Shown here piece by piece: positions 1 to 12,789 of a stretch of DNA of 64,000 bases. Position 1 is the stretch's first letter, and every line of letters begins with the position of its first letter. This stretch comes from Polytrichum commune. Taxonomy: Eukaryota > Streptophyta > Polytrichopsida > Polytrichales > Polytrichaceae. A model generated the notes under the pieces. The model had not been told where the DNA came from and made no database searches. It saw only the letters and a list, made by a program, of their open reading frames with translations. A program made the position numbers and the translations under genes. The stretch is taken from contig OX485809.1 in the NCBI GenBank assembly GCA_950295325.1, forward strand, positions 40,021,081-40,085,080, read 5' to 3'.

Positions 1-3000
1 ACAAGACCACTGATTATGATTCGAGTAATTTATAAATCTCCATGGTGTTTGTACTGGAAGGTCATGCTTTATATCTCCAATTGAATTCTCATTGCCATTG
101 GTTTTAATTACTTGCTTGGTTGAGAGGAATTTATTTTTTATTTTTTATGATATAAGGACAATGTAAGACCACTGTGGTTGTTACTAATATAGGAGAGTCA
201 GTCTGAGTTCAGACTTGGGTGAAATTGTGGATCATTTAATGAGTAAATTGTCTGCAAAGTTTGCAAAGTGGAATTACACCCAGAGTGTCTGTACTGGATT
301 GCTCAATTTCAATCGGTAAGGTTAGTTGAGATTGGGATCTGGAGGCCTATTTGGAACGATTCAATAGCCCTAAGTGTTGTGGTTTCGCTGAACTCTTGTT
401 TTAGGGGATGATGGTCTATTTGTATGAGAAGTGAGGATTCTTTAAGTAGTTCAGCTAGAGTCGTATGTGTCATGGTGGATGACAGTCTGATAGTTTGAAG
501 CAGGAGGCGGAGAGATTCCCTAGTCCTAGTTTGGCTGATATTTTGCTATGCCTTTGGAACTTGTGAACAGTCTGCGTAGTGGACTAAAATTACTTGGGGA
601 TTTAAGCAACCTGCAGGCCGAGGGCTGATGAGAAGGACTGGGATCCTGATGTTGAATTTTAAGCCGCTGAACTTGAAGGATAAAGTCGCAGCGTTATAGA
701 GGAGACGGAAGGTCCTCATAAAGAGTCTTGACCTGAAAGGGAATTAAGAATTTCAAAGGGATATTCTTGGTAACCTGTAACCTATTACTAAGACAAAAGT
801 GGGATCACCCTTTAAGTCTTTCTTGAATGTTTCTCTAGGTTTTGCCTGATCCAAAATCTAAATTACATGGGTGCAAGGACAAGGTCCAATATTCATGCAT
901 TAGTCTAGACCTACTTTGATGATGACTCTCTACTAACAATTGTGGAAGACACTGTTTGTAATAAAATGTTCACCCCTTGGTAACATGGAAACCGGCCCTT
1001 ACCGATACGCTTGGACTCCCCAGCCGGGGCCACCATCACCTGGGCATCTTACAGCCACTTCACACATTTGGTACAACCTTTGGACGAGAGTTGAGGGCCC
1101 TCTCACAATCACATGGTTTGCCAAAATTCACGTCAAGCGTACCTCTTGCCACTCACAGGTGGGCCTGACGCAAATTCCAGCATACCACGAAACATTGTCC
1201 ATTGTCTATCATGTAGGAATCCAGGCCGACTTTTCATACATTATATCTAATTCACTTGAAATGAAATGAACTTGGACGGTCTTGGCCTTCTTGACCAATG
1301 AGAGATCTTCAGTCACGGGCCTTCAGTCATGTCTGTGAAGTGGCCCATAGCTTAGCCTAGCCTAGCCTAGCCTAGCCCAGCCTAAGCTAGCCTGCATTGC
1401 CCCCTTGAGAACTTGAGAAATGCCAAATTAGAGTCCGTCGCAACCACGAACCTTAGGGAAGGATACAAGGACAAGGCCGGCCCCCCTCTAACGCTACACC
1501 TAGGGCAGGCACGATGCATCCAACGGCTAGCATGGAATAGCTTCAAAGAGGCCCCAGATCCAACAGTGGAGGTGCAACAGGCGGCCAGCTCGGTCGGTGA
1601 CGCTGGACCCCAGGCACAAGGCCAAGCAAAGCAGCAGCCGACTCCCTCCCCAAAACTGGCCAGAAACTGTTGCACTGTGCAAGCCTAGCAGCAGCCTGGA
1701 TGATGGGCAGGATTATCCTGGCAGTGCAATACACCACCGCTACAGTAGGCAGCCCGGTCTAAGCTAGGAGGAGTGGAGCTATGGGGCTCGAACTTGGCTT
1801 GGCCAGCTAAAGTTTTTTTGGCCGCTTACTCCCGTGTAAGTACTTGATTGATTCCCTGCTTCGCTTTGCTTCCACCTCCAGGCCGCTTTCCTTTGGCGTT
1901 GTTGTCGGCTTACAAGCAAAATGAATGATCTGGATTCCACTTTGCGACGGCCAGCTCTGCCGAAAGGCTGTGTCCTTGGAGTGCAGTCGGAGTAGGTGCG
2001 ACGAAAACATCAGACACCGGAATGTTTACATCATCCCACCTACCAGTTAGTAAAGTAATCGTGATCACGAAAGGGTGGCAATTAACATATGGGAACTCGT
2101 GTGTGTGTGTTGGGGGGACCGGGGTATTACGAACGGGTCATGGACCATGGTCCGACTTATGTGGTCGTACAGATTGTATTATAAGTGTGAGTGACGAGGT
2201 CCTTTAATTTGTGCGGGGGAATCATCAGTACTTTTGTAAATGTCATGTCCAAGGCAGGGTGTACGTGAAAACTAACGCCACGGCCAGTTTGGTGCGGTTC
2301 CACCTTGCATTGATTTCAAATCATCTTTTATGACGAAACATAAACCTGGGTACATACACGTGCCTGCTTGCAAATAAGGTGTCAAAGCCGCATAATAAAA
2401 TTGTTCCAAGTGGCCATTGAGTACAAGATGATATTTAACTTGCCGCATTAGGCTGGTCTAATTTGTGATATTGCGCTTGAAATTTGTAGGTAATATGTGG
2501 TTAGCTGCTTCAAGCTGTTCTTCCTGCGCTGAAAATATTCACCTCCTTCTAACTTTATTATCCTCGAAGTCCAGCCTATCTAAAATGTGAAAATTTTCTC
2601 AAGTGTTGATTTTCTGAACTTACTCCAATGACCCCCAGCCCTACCAAAAGAAAAAAGAAAAAAAGAAAAAAGAAGATAACATTTTAAGCTTAATTTGTCT
2701 CCATCAGCCCATTCCGTGGCCTCGAAATGGTCGTGGGTCTGGTGCTGACATTGCAAAAAGGATGGTGTGGACGTATGACTGTTACCTAATCATAAACAAA
2801 GGACATGTGCATGCTGTTGTAGAATACACATGTTTTGAGTCTTGTAGGTTTGGTGGAAAAGGATGCTGTGAGGATCATTTCGTCAATATACCATATGGCG
2901 GAGAAGACAATATAACTCAGATAAGCTTCCCTAGTGGCATGTGTAACTTTTCTTATCAATTTTCTGGATACTTGAAAGTTAGGTTGCTTATATTTGCCAT

Positions 3001-4630
3001 TACAGAAGACTGGGTAGTCTGCGCTGTCAGGAACCATGTAGGACCATTTATTCGTTTAGATGAGTGAACATGTAACTGAACATACATTTTTGAGGAGCTA
3101 AAAGGAAACATAAATCCGCAAGAAGCGATACCTAATTGGCACATTTTTCTTGTGGTTTGACTAGTTCAAATTGAGTTGAGCGAGGGACACATAATGATAT
3201 GACAGAATATGAAATTGGATGTGGTCAAGAAACAAAAGATTAATCAATTCAGCCTTGCCATCCACATGCCATCTATCTTCTACTATTATTGAGAGGGCTG
3301 TGCGGAATGACCATACAAAAGAAATTACAAGGCACTAAAACTACAATCTCACCGTCTTTAATTTTCTTGTTTGGTGCAACATGTTTGCTTATATATCCAG
3401 GAGAAGGGACATTCTTTACATGAACTTGGCGTTATTAATTCTCAAAGAATACACATGTGCCCTAGTGTGTTACTATGTTTCGGCTGCATCAACATTGGCA
3501 ATTTCAGTCAAAATGCGAAATTCAAGAATGCCAGTATCTTCAGCCTGGTTTCATGGAGTTAGTTAGACATATGAACAATTCAAGATGTCACATGAAACTC
3601 ATGATTCAATCTGCTCAATTTTTTCGTTCACACTGCCACAAACTGCCCACTCCTGCTTCCTCTTGAGAATATTCCTTGCTAGTAATTTAGAGCCCTTTAG
3701 CAGCAAATTGTAAGCAAGGCATTTAAAGATAAGTTAACCATCACTCCACCAAGCCAGAGCAGGATCTTGTCCTAAAGGCTATGACGGACAAACATGTCAT
3801 ATGTGTCACACTCTGCCAGCTCCTTTTCCCTGGACAGAAGATAAGAGGCATACAGTTACTTCTGTCTGATATGGGCCCAGCACAAAAAGGATCCCAATCT
3901 GATTAGTCTAGTCTCTGTATTATTTTAAGCTGTAATTTGAGGTCGTGGCCCTGTTGGGTAGGGACCATGATTCCTTAAATCCAAGTTACTGCGATCTCCA
4001 ATTGGGCACTTCTGGTGATGTAAATTAACCACCAGTCTGCTGATGTAATCTAAGTTACACACATCTACTCCCCAACTCCTCATGATTGCTTCAGTTTATG
4101 TTTGTGGGTGAAGTCACAAATTTCCCTGAGAAGCTCAACATATTACATATCAATCTACTCAACATCAATGGTAAGCACAGCTGGCCACTCATGCCTGAGA
4201 ATTATTGCTGATTAATTATATCAATATTTTTGTGGATATATACATCATGTTACAACGACTCTGTCATGTCCTTCACTAATGCTGAAATCATCGATATGCA
4301 CGAAAAGTCTGGGTTATTTTACCATAATGGAGCTTATATCAGTGTAGCATTTGTACTACATGTGTAGATGTGTGCAGTAATTGATCAAAGCTTGGGACCT
4401 CAGATTAGTACCTGAGAATGTCATTTGCTGCTAATGTTCATACTAATTTGTGTGGAATTATCAAGCAATCGTGGGTGTCAACTAGCTCCCTGGCACAACG
4501 TGGCAACAAAAAATTCATCAAAGTGGTTATTTGTGATGCCCTTTAAATGAAGACAATATTGTTGGTCTGCCCTCTTGCTACCTGAGACACAATATTTGCT
4601 GATCACATGGACACCTATCATTTTAGTGGA
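1..4630. other. Unrecognised upstream sequence
   Basis: No gene, TIR element or retroelement domain is recognised. Small features only: a CCTAG-type pentamer run at about 1355-1392, a GT run near 2100-2111 and an A-rich AAAAG-type run at 2647-2675. Open frames (for example 2762-3067 and 1413-1688) show no family resemblance and overlap open frames on the other strand. Confidence 0.5.
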
Positions 4631-4635
4631 TAAAT

Positions 4636-4695
4636 ATATATTTCTATATATATAGATATACACACACACTAATATATATATAATATATATACACC
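4636..4695. repeat. TA/CA-rich microsatellite
   Basis: Alternating TA runs with a short CACACA block and a C run at the end. It lies about 770 bp upstream of the PIP2 start codon. Confidence 0.85.
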
Positions 4696-5030
4696 CCCCA
4701 AAGTATATTGATGATCATGTCTGGTGAAATTGCACAAACGCTGATGCTCACCCCACTGATCAAGTGCAGCAGCGACTGAAAAAGCACCATAATTATTGGC
4801 GAACCCAGAAAAATGGAGATTTGGGCACAGATGAGCGACGAGTGGAGATTCCAATTAGGAAGGACAGAGTTATTATACACAGCTAGGACTGATTGAGCTA
4901 AGCAGACTAGAGTAGCTGGGAGGGGCCTAGCCTAGCAGCAACAGCAACAGACCTTACGCCTACATAGTGCACTGTCTGTCCACTTACCTCTGTGCATGTG
5001 TGAAGAAGGACAATCACCAGCCTAGTCTGC

Positions 5031-5050
5031 GAGAGAGAGAGAAAGAGAGA

Positions 5051-5083
<33 letters not shown>
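5031..5083. repeat. GA/CT microsatellite upstream of PIP2
   Basis: A nearly pure GA tract of about 53 bp with two interruptions, ending about 385 bp before the PIP2 ATG. GA tracts in plant promoters can be bound by BPC/GAGA-binding proteins. Such a role here is inference. Confidence 0.9.
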
Positions 5084-5467
5084 CACTCCTCCTATCTTTA
5101 AAGGGCATCGGAGGAGCTTCCCCAGCTCCAGAACGGCTCATCAATCCTCTACCTCTCCTTGTTGCAGCCAAGCCCAGCAGTGACAGACAGAGGGACAGAC
5201 CACAAGCTTGCTCTGCAGACTAGGAGGCACCGTTGATGCACGCGGTGACTGAAGGATCCGCATTCTAGGGGGAGCCTAAATTTGGATAGTTGGTGCACTT
5301 TGTGGAAGCAGAAAGGCGGGGTTCCCGGCAGGGGGCGCCTGTCCGAAAGGGGAATCCTTTCTTACAGCAAGCAAGCTAAGCTAAGCAGCAACAACTGCTT
5401 CCGATTACTGGAGTAACAGAAAGCAAGCTAAGCAGGAGTAGAAACAACATCAACAGCAGCAGCAGCC
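5084..5467 (+). promoter_or_regulatory. Probable PIP2 core promoter and 5' leader
   Basis: This lies between a GA tract and the PIP2 start codon. A TTTAAA at 5097-5102 is a possible weak TATA variant, but the transcription start cannot be fixed from sequence. The stretch next to the ATG is rich in AAC/CAG triplets and free of stops, as in many plant leaders. A short upstream ORF (5236-5268, ATG to TAG, 10 residues) would lie in the leader if transcription begins before it. The boundaries are inferred. Confidence 0.5.
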
Positions 5468-5756
5468 ATGGTGAAAGATGTGGGAGTGGAGCCTGGGTAT
5501 CCTTCCAAGGATTATACAGACCCGCCACCGGCACCGCTGATTGACGCAACGGAGTTTGCTCGCTGGTCATTCTACCGGGCCATCATCGCTGAGTTTGTGG
5601 CGACCCTGCTGTTCTTGTACATCACGATTGCCACCGTGATTGGGGCTAGCCGGAATGCCGGGTGTGCTGGAGTGGGGATTCTGGGGATCGCGTGGGCGTT
5701 CGGTGGGATGATTTTTGTACTCGTTTACTGCACCGCGGGTATCTCAGGTACAGACA

Positions 5757-5819
<63 letters not shown>

Positions 5820-7504
5820 TGGAGAAATGAAACACTTCCTACCTACTCTAAAATGAACTCCCTCAAGTGCAGGAGTAGGCTACCCCCTCTCCATTGGCAA
5901 CAAGTACGCTGGTTGTATCACATATTAATTTACAGAGTCTTCCGAGTCAGAAGCCCTATTTGATGTAGACACTTCATACCGTGGGAGATAGTTCTGTGAA
6001 GTGCTTATCAAGCTCATCCAAGAGTCATGGCTATCTATCTATCTTGGCCTTTGGGACGTCCGATGAACAGGTGGCCGGGTAGCATGAAAGTTTGGTGGGA
6101 AATGATCATCTTTGTGTAAGCGCGAGCACCTTAAAGCTACTACTTCTCATTAGATTTCAGTTTTTAGTTCATCACTAGTTTTGATCACCATAGCTCCTCA
6201 CCTTCAAGCTCCTCAACATGCTCATCTGTAGCGCAGGTTGAATTTGCACGGTCATGACCCGTAAGTTAAATCAGCGAAGTTGGCGGGGGTGGGGGTATGC
6301 TTGCAGAGAAAGTTTTTGACGGTGTTGCTGACTCAAGTTTGTTTCTTCGTCTTATTGGTTGGTTGGTTGTTTCTTTCTTCGGTGGTGGTTGGCAGGAGGA
6401 CATATCAACCCAGCAGTCACATTTGGGTTGCTTCTGGCAAGGAAAATATCGCTTCCACGTGCCTTGGCATACATGATCGCGCAGTGCTTGGGAGCAATCT
6501 GCGGTGCCGGCCTAGTGAAAGCATTCCAGAGGTCGTTCTATGAAATTTACGGAGGCGGAGCCAATTCGGTGGCCTCGGGCTACAGTATCGGCACTGGCCT
6601 AGCCGCAGAGATTATCGGCACCTTCGTGTTGGTGTATACAGTCTTCTCCGCCACCGACCCCAAGCGCAATGCCCGTGACTCCCATGTTCCGGTGGGTGAA
6701 GCTTGCTTGCTTCCTTCCTTCTTCACCTCCGTGAAATTTGCAAATGCGGTGTTAAATGGTCACTCCATCATAATTTCCTGTCATTTACTACCAACCATTT
6801 TCGTTTGAAGGCTCCGAGCAAGATCATCTGGACATAGAAACTACTCGTGTGTGTGTGTATGTCCGTGTCTCAAGGGCCGCCAAAACTAATTCCTGTCTCA
6901 GTTTTGATAAGAAAATTTTAGGTGCAGCAGGGAGATTAGCATCTTTCATCTTTCCGATATCCTTTAGACGTAGTGGTGAATGCATGGTTGCTAATCCTAC
7001 ACGTTTACTATAATGTGATGTGCAGGTGCTGGCTCCTCTTCCCATTGGATTTGCAGTGTTCATGGTTCACCTTGCGACTATTCCCATCACTGGAACTGGC
7101 ATCAACCCAGCTAGAAGCTTCGGTGCTGCTGTAGTGTACAACCAGGACAAGCCTTGGGATCAACACGTAAAACTTTTTCCCTCCCTCCCTCCCTCCACTC
7201 TCTGTATTTGAGTTTCAATCCCCTTGAGCATAACAAGAACATGAAAGACAAGAAAAGAAAAGAAAAAAATGCTATTTCTACTGGACTCTCTCTCGCAATC
7301 GCTTCCAAGTGCTCAATTTAGTTAAGAAGGTACGTGATGCATATTTATTTTATATTATTCGTTTCTTTTTGCTTGCAGTGGATCTTCTGGGTCGGCCCAT
7401 TCTTGGGAGCTGCGTTGGCTGCGGCATACCACCAATACATTTTGCGAGCGGGTCCCTTCAAAGCTCTCGGCTCTTTCCGAAGCACTCCTGGCAACCACGT
7501 CTAG
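5468..7504 (+). CDS. PIP2: Plasma-membrane intrinsic protein aquaporin, PIP2 type (4 exons)
   Basis: Water channel of the MIP family, expected to work as a tetramer in the plasma membrane. Exons are 5468-5747, 6396-6691, 7026-7166 and 7379-7504. All three introns are GT-AG, at the positions usual for plant PIPs, and the spliced product is 280 residues. Six membrane segments are visible (about 36-58, 71-91, 114-136, 162-180, 195-213, 240-262). NPA boxes lie at 98-100 and 219-221. The aromatic/arginine filter is F78, H207, T216, R222, the water-selective PIP set. Gating residues known from spinach SoPIP2;1 are all present: D26/E29 in the N-terminus, S112 in loop B, H190 in loop D, S271 near the C-terminus, and the loop A cysteine C66. 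The short N-terminus and GSFRS tail point to PIP2 rather than PIP1. The start has a G at -3 and at +4. Nothing is broken. Reading through intron 1 would give only an Arg-Glu repeat from its GA tract. Confidence 0.97.
5761..5815. repeat. GA microsatellite in PIP2 intron 1
   Basis: A pure GA tract of 55 bp starting 13 bp after the exon 1 donor site. It is the second GA tract around exon 1. It makes the apparent read-through frames (Arg-Glu repeats) that are not protein. Confidence 0.95.
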
Positions 7505-8334
7505 ACTGCCAGGATTATAAAGGGAGGGCTTAGGGGTTCACCACGGTCACCCCAAACCCCATTTTAGTCCAGTTGAATGGACTTGTATTTGTGTGTGTGT
7601 TTTTTGGGCTAGTGATGTATAAGCTACTATGTGGAGAGCCACCCAGGTGTAACTGAGGAAATTGCTGGCTCCATCGACATGAAGACTCTGGAAAAGAAGA
7701 TCAAGACATATGACCCATCCATAACAATATCCCTGTGGTCCCCAGCGGAACGGCGGCAGTAGTACTACTTTCCTTCCTTTCTTCGGTCCTCTCTCTCCAT
7801 GCAGCCTGCAGCAGAGTAAAGTATTTGTCAAGTTTCGTGTATTTTGCAAGTATTTGCAGAAAGGAAGGAGTCGATCGATCGTTCCCCGAATGTAAAGCAG
7901 ATCATCATCATCATCATCCTGGTTTAGTATTTTCTTCATGTTTCCATAGTAGTAGTAGTCGTGATGAACTTAGCCCTCCTAGCTTAGCTTTGCACTTTTT
8001 TTCTTCTTTCTGACCGATCCCTGGATCCTCCACGGCATGCAACAACAACAACAACAACAACTGTAGTAGCACCACTGAATGATCTGGCTTGCTGGCTTGC
8101 GGTTCTTGATTAATAACCATGAACTATGAATCAATTTATAGTTAGGTTAATTAGTAGAGTGTGTGGCTTGCCGATGTCGTAGATTTTAGCACGGTGGAAG
8201 CCGATGCCATCGCTCCAATCTTCAAGTTAATGCTACCGGATCATCATCATCGACTCTCTCATGCATGTGTGACGACCGGGAACTCCCATCATGTACTCAT
8301 AGCTTTTTTTTCAATACTGATTTCAAGCAATAAA
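7505..8334 (+). other. PIP2 3' UTR and downstream flank
   Basis: Sequence after the PIP2 stop. It contains short triplet runs, CAT near 7904-7918 and AAC near 8040-8060, and a canonical AATAAA at 8329-8334. That signal is 825 bp after the stop, longer than usual for a PIP transcript, so an earlier weak signal is equally possible. The transcript end is not determined. Confidence 0.4.
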
Positions 8335-8399
8335 CATCATCATCATCATGTTCAAACTCCATGTGATCTGCATCCTGACTAAATTATTCTCTGCCTTGC

Positions 8400-10735
8400 C
8401 TGCCTATCACACCGTCATCTAGTACTACTGCGCCATGAATGAATGATTGAATGCTGGACCTGTGAATAAGCTGGAAGAATAGGATCTTCGTGTCTGTGTT
8501 ATCAACGACAACTGCATAGTCCAAACATCCAATCTGCAAAAGGTGGTTCAGTTGAATGACCCCACGTTGACAACTGCATTTTCGAAAACATCAACCTCCA
8601 TGGAGCTCACGAATGCAGCTCTATTATGATCACGAACACTTTTAATAGCATTTCTGCATACCTATGTGGACTCTGGAATTCGATACCCGATTGACAACAA
8701 AAATTTACAGAAGCACATTAGCAACTCCAGATGAGAAAGATGACACTTACCAGCATACTGAGTTACGTCAGCTGAGAGAAATATGCAAATCTACCACAGT
8801 GGAAGCTTTACGGACTTTCGTGTGGCACATGACATGAATTTGTCAGTGACACATGTCAAATGCCCAGGAAAACTCTGCAAGAATCAAGCTTCTCTGTGTT
8901 GGAATTCAAGGTGGATATCGACTGCATTCTCGAGTGAAAGTCATAGATGACCCACTTGCCATGGTTTTCTTTTCATAAATGTACATTTTGGACTTGGAGA
9001 ACCGCCTGACTTCACTTGGAGGGATGATTCCAAATTGGAGACACTCCTCTCCAAAGCCTAGGAATAACAAGTAGTACTTTTTGCTTAAATTAGAAACCCT
9101 CCAGGGAAGAGTGATGGAATCTGGATCAAAACATTACCTCATTAACTTATCAGGAAGTGGCAAGCCGGGAGTGGTGTAGGTGTTGGATGGCAAGTTTGAC
9201 TCTGTGAGGGAATCTATCCTCGTGCAAGGAAGCTACTATTTAATTCTAGTGGTGGTGGTCACCAGACCGCGCATTCAATACCTTACTTAATTAGTGAAGC
9301 TCGGAAGGGGCATCCACTAAATTAAGGTGTTCATCCCACACTGCCTGCGTAGGGGGGTCAAAGCATCGTGGTGTCGAAGCTGAACTCATCCATTGGGGAT
9401 GGTGATAATGTAGTGAATTGTTTCATAGTATGTGAAGAACATCAAATCTTGTTTGAATCCGAAAATAAAATTAGGGATCTCATATTAGTCTAATGGGATC
9501 CAGCTGGAATGATTCAACGCCCATCTTGTAGGGGAAAATGTTCTTACCGTAGCCTAGCCTCCATCCATGATGGATGAGGTTACTTAGACAACACAAAGCC
9601 CAAGTTCATACACAGTGCCAAAGTTTAGTTTTTGTGGTAGAAAGTAAACAAGATTTCAAACCCACAAAGTCGTAAGAGAAATAGTTGAGTAGCAAGTGCT
9701 TGCTTTTTTTCCATGCATAAAATGGCTGAATCTCTCCCAAATGTTTTTCGGAAGAGAATGAAAGTCTCTAAATTATGGATGATGATTTTTAGATGATTTT
9801 TAGATTTGTCCATATCACATGTGTACACATGTGTATATACGTATTCCTAGTCAAGTGTCTTTCATAGAAATTTTAAAAAACACATCAAAGTAGAATATGC
9901 TCAAAAAGACACCCCGCCCAACATCATCACCCTAAAAACTTGGGCAATAAGTACATATATGATTCGAGAATGTTCATCACCTTAGCGTCAAGCTCCCGTA
10001 TTGGTTTTAGATCATCTACCAATTAAACTTTGAACACTGGTAACAATTACATACGGGATCCAAATACAACATAGTTTGGTGTGTTAGAATCCCCTATCGA
10101 TTGCTAACGAGAATCATGTACTAATATCCCAAACATTAATCTTATAATAATATCCCTGCACAGTGCTTTAAGCGGCGGTTTTAACACCATCTACGTACTT
10201 AGCTTACTAATAAGTACAGAGTGCCACCTCCAGACTCTCTGCAGAGTGAAACAGTCATTGCAGCCTAAAGCAACTACTGTAGTGTCCCAGTAGTACCTGC
10301 TATATATTGTATGCCCTGCCAATATGCTATAACTTAGGTCCGATCATCCTTTTATCTGGTCAATTGTACTGAAAGTTGCAGAATTTTTACTTGCTACATT
10401 TAAGGTTTACAGTGGTCAATGCTTATAATAGGTGTGGAGACGACTGCACACACACATGCATACTGCCAATGTCTAGCTAGTAGGATGGAATGTGGCATCT
10501 GGCTTGGGTTTCATGCAGGCGTTTATGTAATCTCGTCCACCATGGATGAGGGAGGGGGCTGGGTTCATGCCCCGATCACACCAATCGTTTTGTCCGGTTG
10601 TAGCCGTGAAATTGATGGGGATTATGTTGAGAAATAAATGTTGGCCCACCATTTTTCGCACTATTACAATCGGAGATGCTGACAGATGGTACCATAAGTG
10701 GCCGGTGTAATCAACCCCTCATACTCACAGCCGCA
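8400..10735. other. Unrecognised intergenic sequence
   Basis: I see no coding domain, repeat pair or foldback structure. The open frames present are short and unsupported. Confidence 0.5.
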
Positions 10736-10740
10736 TCTTT

Positions 10741-11390
10741 GACAATGAGACTACGTAAGTTGGGATAGAGGGGAGAGTACGTAAGTTGGAATAGAGGGGA
10801 GTTATTGCTTACGAGCCTACCTCTCATTCATCCAACATGAAAGCCCTGAAATATAAGGTAACCCACATGTGGCTTTTTTTTACTGACTTAACACTGAAAT
10901 CAGCTTTAGAGGAAACAAACCATTATTCTAGTGCATCTCTGACAAGGAGACTATGTAAGTTGGGATAGAGGGAATTATTGCCTACGAGAATACCTCTCAT
11001 TCATCCAACATGAAAGTCTTGAATATATTGCAATCCACATGTTATTTTTTTGTACTGACTTAACATTGAGATTAGCTTCAAAGAAAACGAGTAATTAGTT
11101 TAGTACAACTTTGACAAGGAGACTATGTAAGTTGGGATAGAGGGGGATTATTGCCTACGAGCATACCTCTCATTCATCCAACATGAAAGCCCCGAAATAT
11201 AACGTAACTCACAAGGGACTATTTTTTCATTGATTTAACACTAAGATTAGCTTCCAAGAAAATGAATAATTAGTCTAGTACAAGTCATTTGAGATGAATC
11301 GGCCATAAACCTTAGATAGGGGGGTTGAGTTTTTATGTTGGATGGATGGAGGGTACATTTGTATGCGATACTTCCCTCTCTTATAAGTTG
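10741..11390 (+). mobile_element. Foldback MITE (GAGGGAATTA family) with three tandem 5' halves
   Basis: Three related units start at about 10741, 10941 and 11113 (spacing 200 and 172 bp). Each carries the arm motif CTCTCATTCATCCAACATGA. A single reverse-complement arm closes the structure at about 11331-11383, so this looks like a MITE whose 5' half was tandemly amplified. The first unit also has a small internal duplication of the GTAAGTTGGGATAGAGGGGA motif. The family recurs near 16.9, 17.1, 36.6 and 62.7 kb. Confidence 0.75.
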
Positions 11391-11815
11391 AAGGTGAAAA
11401 CATTGGGAAAGCATTATAATGCAGTTTGACCAACATTGGTATCAACGAATAGTCTAGCGAGATTGAGTTGAGACGAATTAAGTACAAATTTGTAGAGTAC
11501 ATGTTTCAAATGAACTCCTTGAGATGGTTGCTTGCACTTGCCACCCGGTGTTGAGTATAAGAAGAGTCTACAAGCTTGGGTCCAATCTCGTTTCTGAAAA
11601 CGAAGTCCATCAAGGAGTGTTTTAGACTCTCATTTCCTGGACCCGACCCTAATGTAAACCCACCCTTAACTTCTACAAACCCAAGTGAAATCTCTCCAAA
11701 CCAACACCTTATTACAAAGGAAAAATATACACCTCTAACGATGACCGCGTGGAGAGCATCTTTGTAAAGTGAAAACCGTTCACACAAAATTCCAGCCATC
11801 CACACGTCCCCAGCT

Positions 11816-12046
11816 CAATGATCAGGGAGCACCGGCAGTTAGTTACAGATGAACCGGTTGAGCTCGAGAAATAACCGGTTCGAGTTCAAGACTGCAGGAA
11901 AATTACCGATCGTTTACGAGGAATTTACAGAACGTACCCCAATTCAATAAAGGAAAACCAGAGGATGTCATCAACATGTAACCGGTTGGACTTGCAAAAA
12001 CACTAGGATCTCAACCGGTTATGCCCAAAAATCTCTCGGATCACTG
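11816..12046 (+). mobile_element. hAT-like MITE, AACCGGTT family, copy 1
   Basis: 231 bp. The ends are CAATGATCAGGGAG and the reverse complement of a CAGTGATC-type end (GGATCACTG). Flanks CCCCAGCT and CCCCAAAT match at 6 of 8, consistent with an aged 8-bp target duplication. It carries four subterminal ACCGGTT motifs, two near each end. Confidence 0.75.
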
Positions 12047-12176
12047 CCCCAAATCAGCGTATTCTAATGTAAACATGCAGGCTGCTGTAAACGGGCAGAG
12101 GCATAAAGCAAGGCCTTTGTCAGCTGTGAGGGGTTACCTAATGGTAGCATGGCTGCCGGATATCACTGGATTCAAG

Positions 12177-12414
12177 CAGTGATCGGGGAGATTTTTGGGC
12201 ATACTAATCGGTTGATATCTGAGTGTTTGCAACTCCAACCGGTTACATGTTGATGACATCCTTCGGTTTTCCTTCATTAAGTTGGGGTATATTCCTCCAC
12301 AGATTCCTCTAAAACGATCCGTAATTTTCCTGCAGTCTTGATGAACTTCAACCGGTTGTTTCTTAAACTCAACCGGTTCATCTGTAACTAACCGCCGGTT
12401 CTCCCCGATCATTG
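12177..12414 (-). mobile_element. hAT-like MITE, AACCGGTT family, copy 2 (inverted)
   Basis: 238 bp, reverse orientation to copy 1 and 130 bp away. The ends are CAGTGATCGGGGAG and CCCCGATCATTG. The flanks GATTCAAG (12169-12176) and GATTCACG (12415-12422) match at 7 of 8, a convincing 8-bp duplication. This shows the apparent large hairpin is two separate insertions. Confidence 0.85.
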
Positions 12415-12739
12415 GATTCACGACTCAAGTAGCCAGCGGTAATTCATTGCCAGGCTAAAGTAACTCTTTCCTGCAAGTACCGGAGGCTGCCATTGTTGCT
12501 CATGAAACTTATCAAGTTAGTACCCTGCCTGCCTGCCTGCCTGCTAAGTTAGCTCTCCTTTCAACCCCACTCCTCGCCACACCCTGTGTACCACTTTTGC
12601 TGCCACACTGAAATGCTGCAGTTACTTACACTACCAGTACATATCCACAGTTGGTGCGCAATACGATTGTGCCTGCTGGGTGAAAACAACAATGACGGTT
12701 ACTCAGTACCGTAGTTCGGAAACAACTGCTTTAGGCATT

Positions 12740-12742
<3 letters not shown>

Positions 12743-12774
<32 letters not shown>
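12743..12774. repeat. TA microsatellite
   Basis: Pure TA run of about 32 bp. Confidence 0.95.
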
Positions 12775-12777
<3 letters not shown>

Positions 12778-12789
12778 TGATGGAGTATA

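Noticed and set aside
2762-3067. 101-residue plus-strand open frame
   Set aside because: No recognisable domain, overlapped by similar-length frames on the other strand, no promoter or splice support.
5715-5963. Frames with long Arg-Glu repeats in PIP2 intron 1
   Set aside because: They are read-through of the intronic GA microsatellite; the splice sites and PIP alignment exclude them.
11816-12414. A single large foldback transposon
   Set aside because: Each half has its own terminal repeats and its own flanking duplication, so these are two insertions in opposite orientation.
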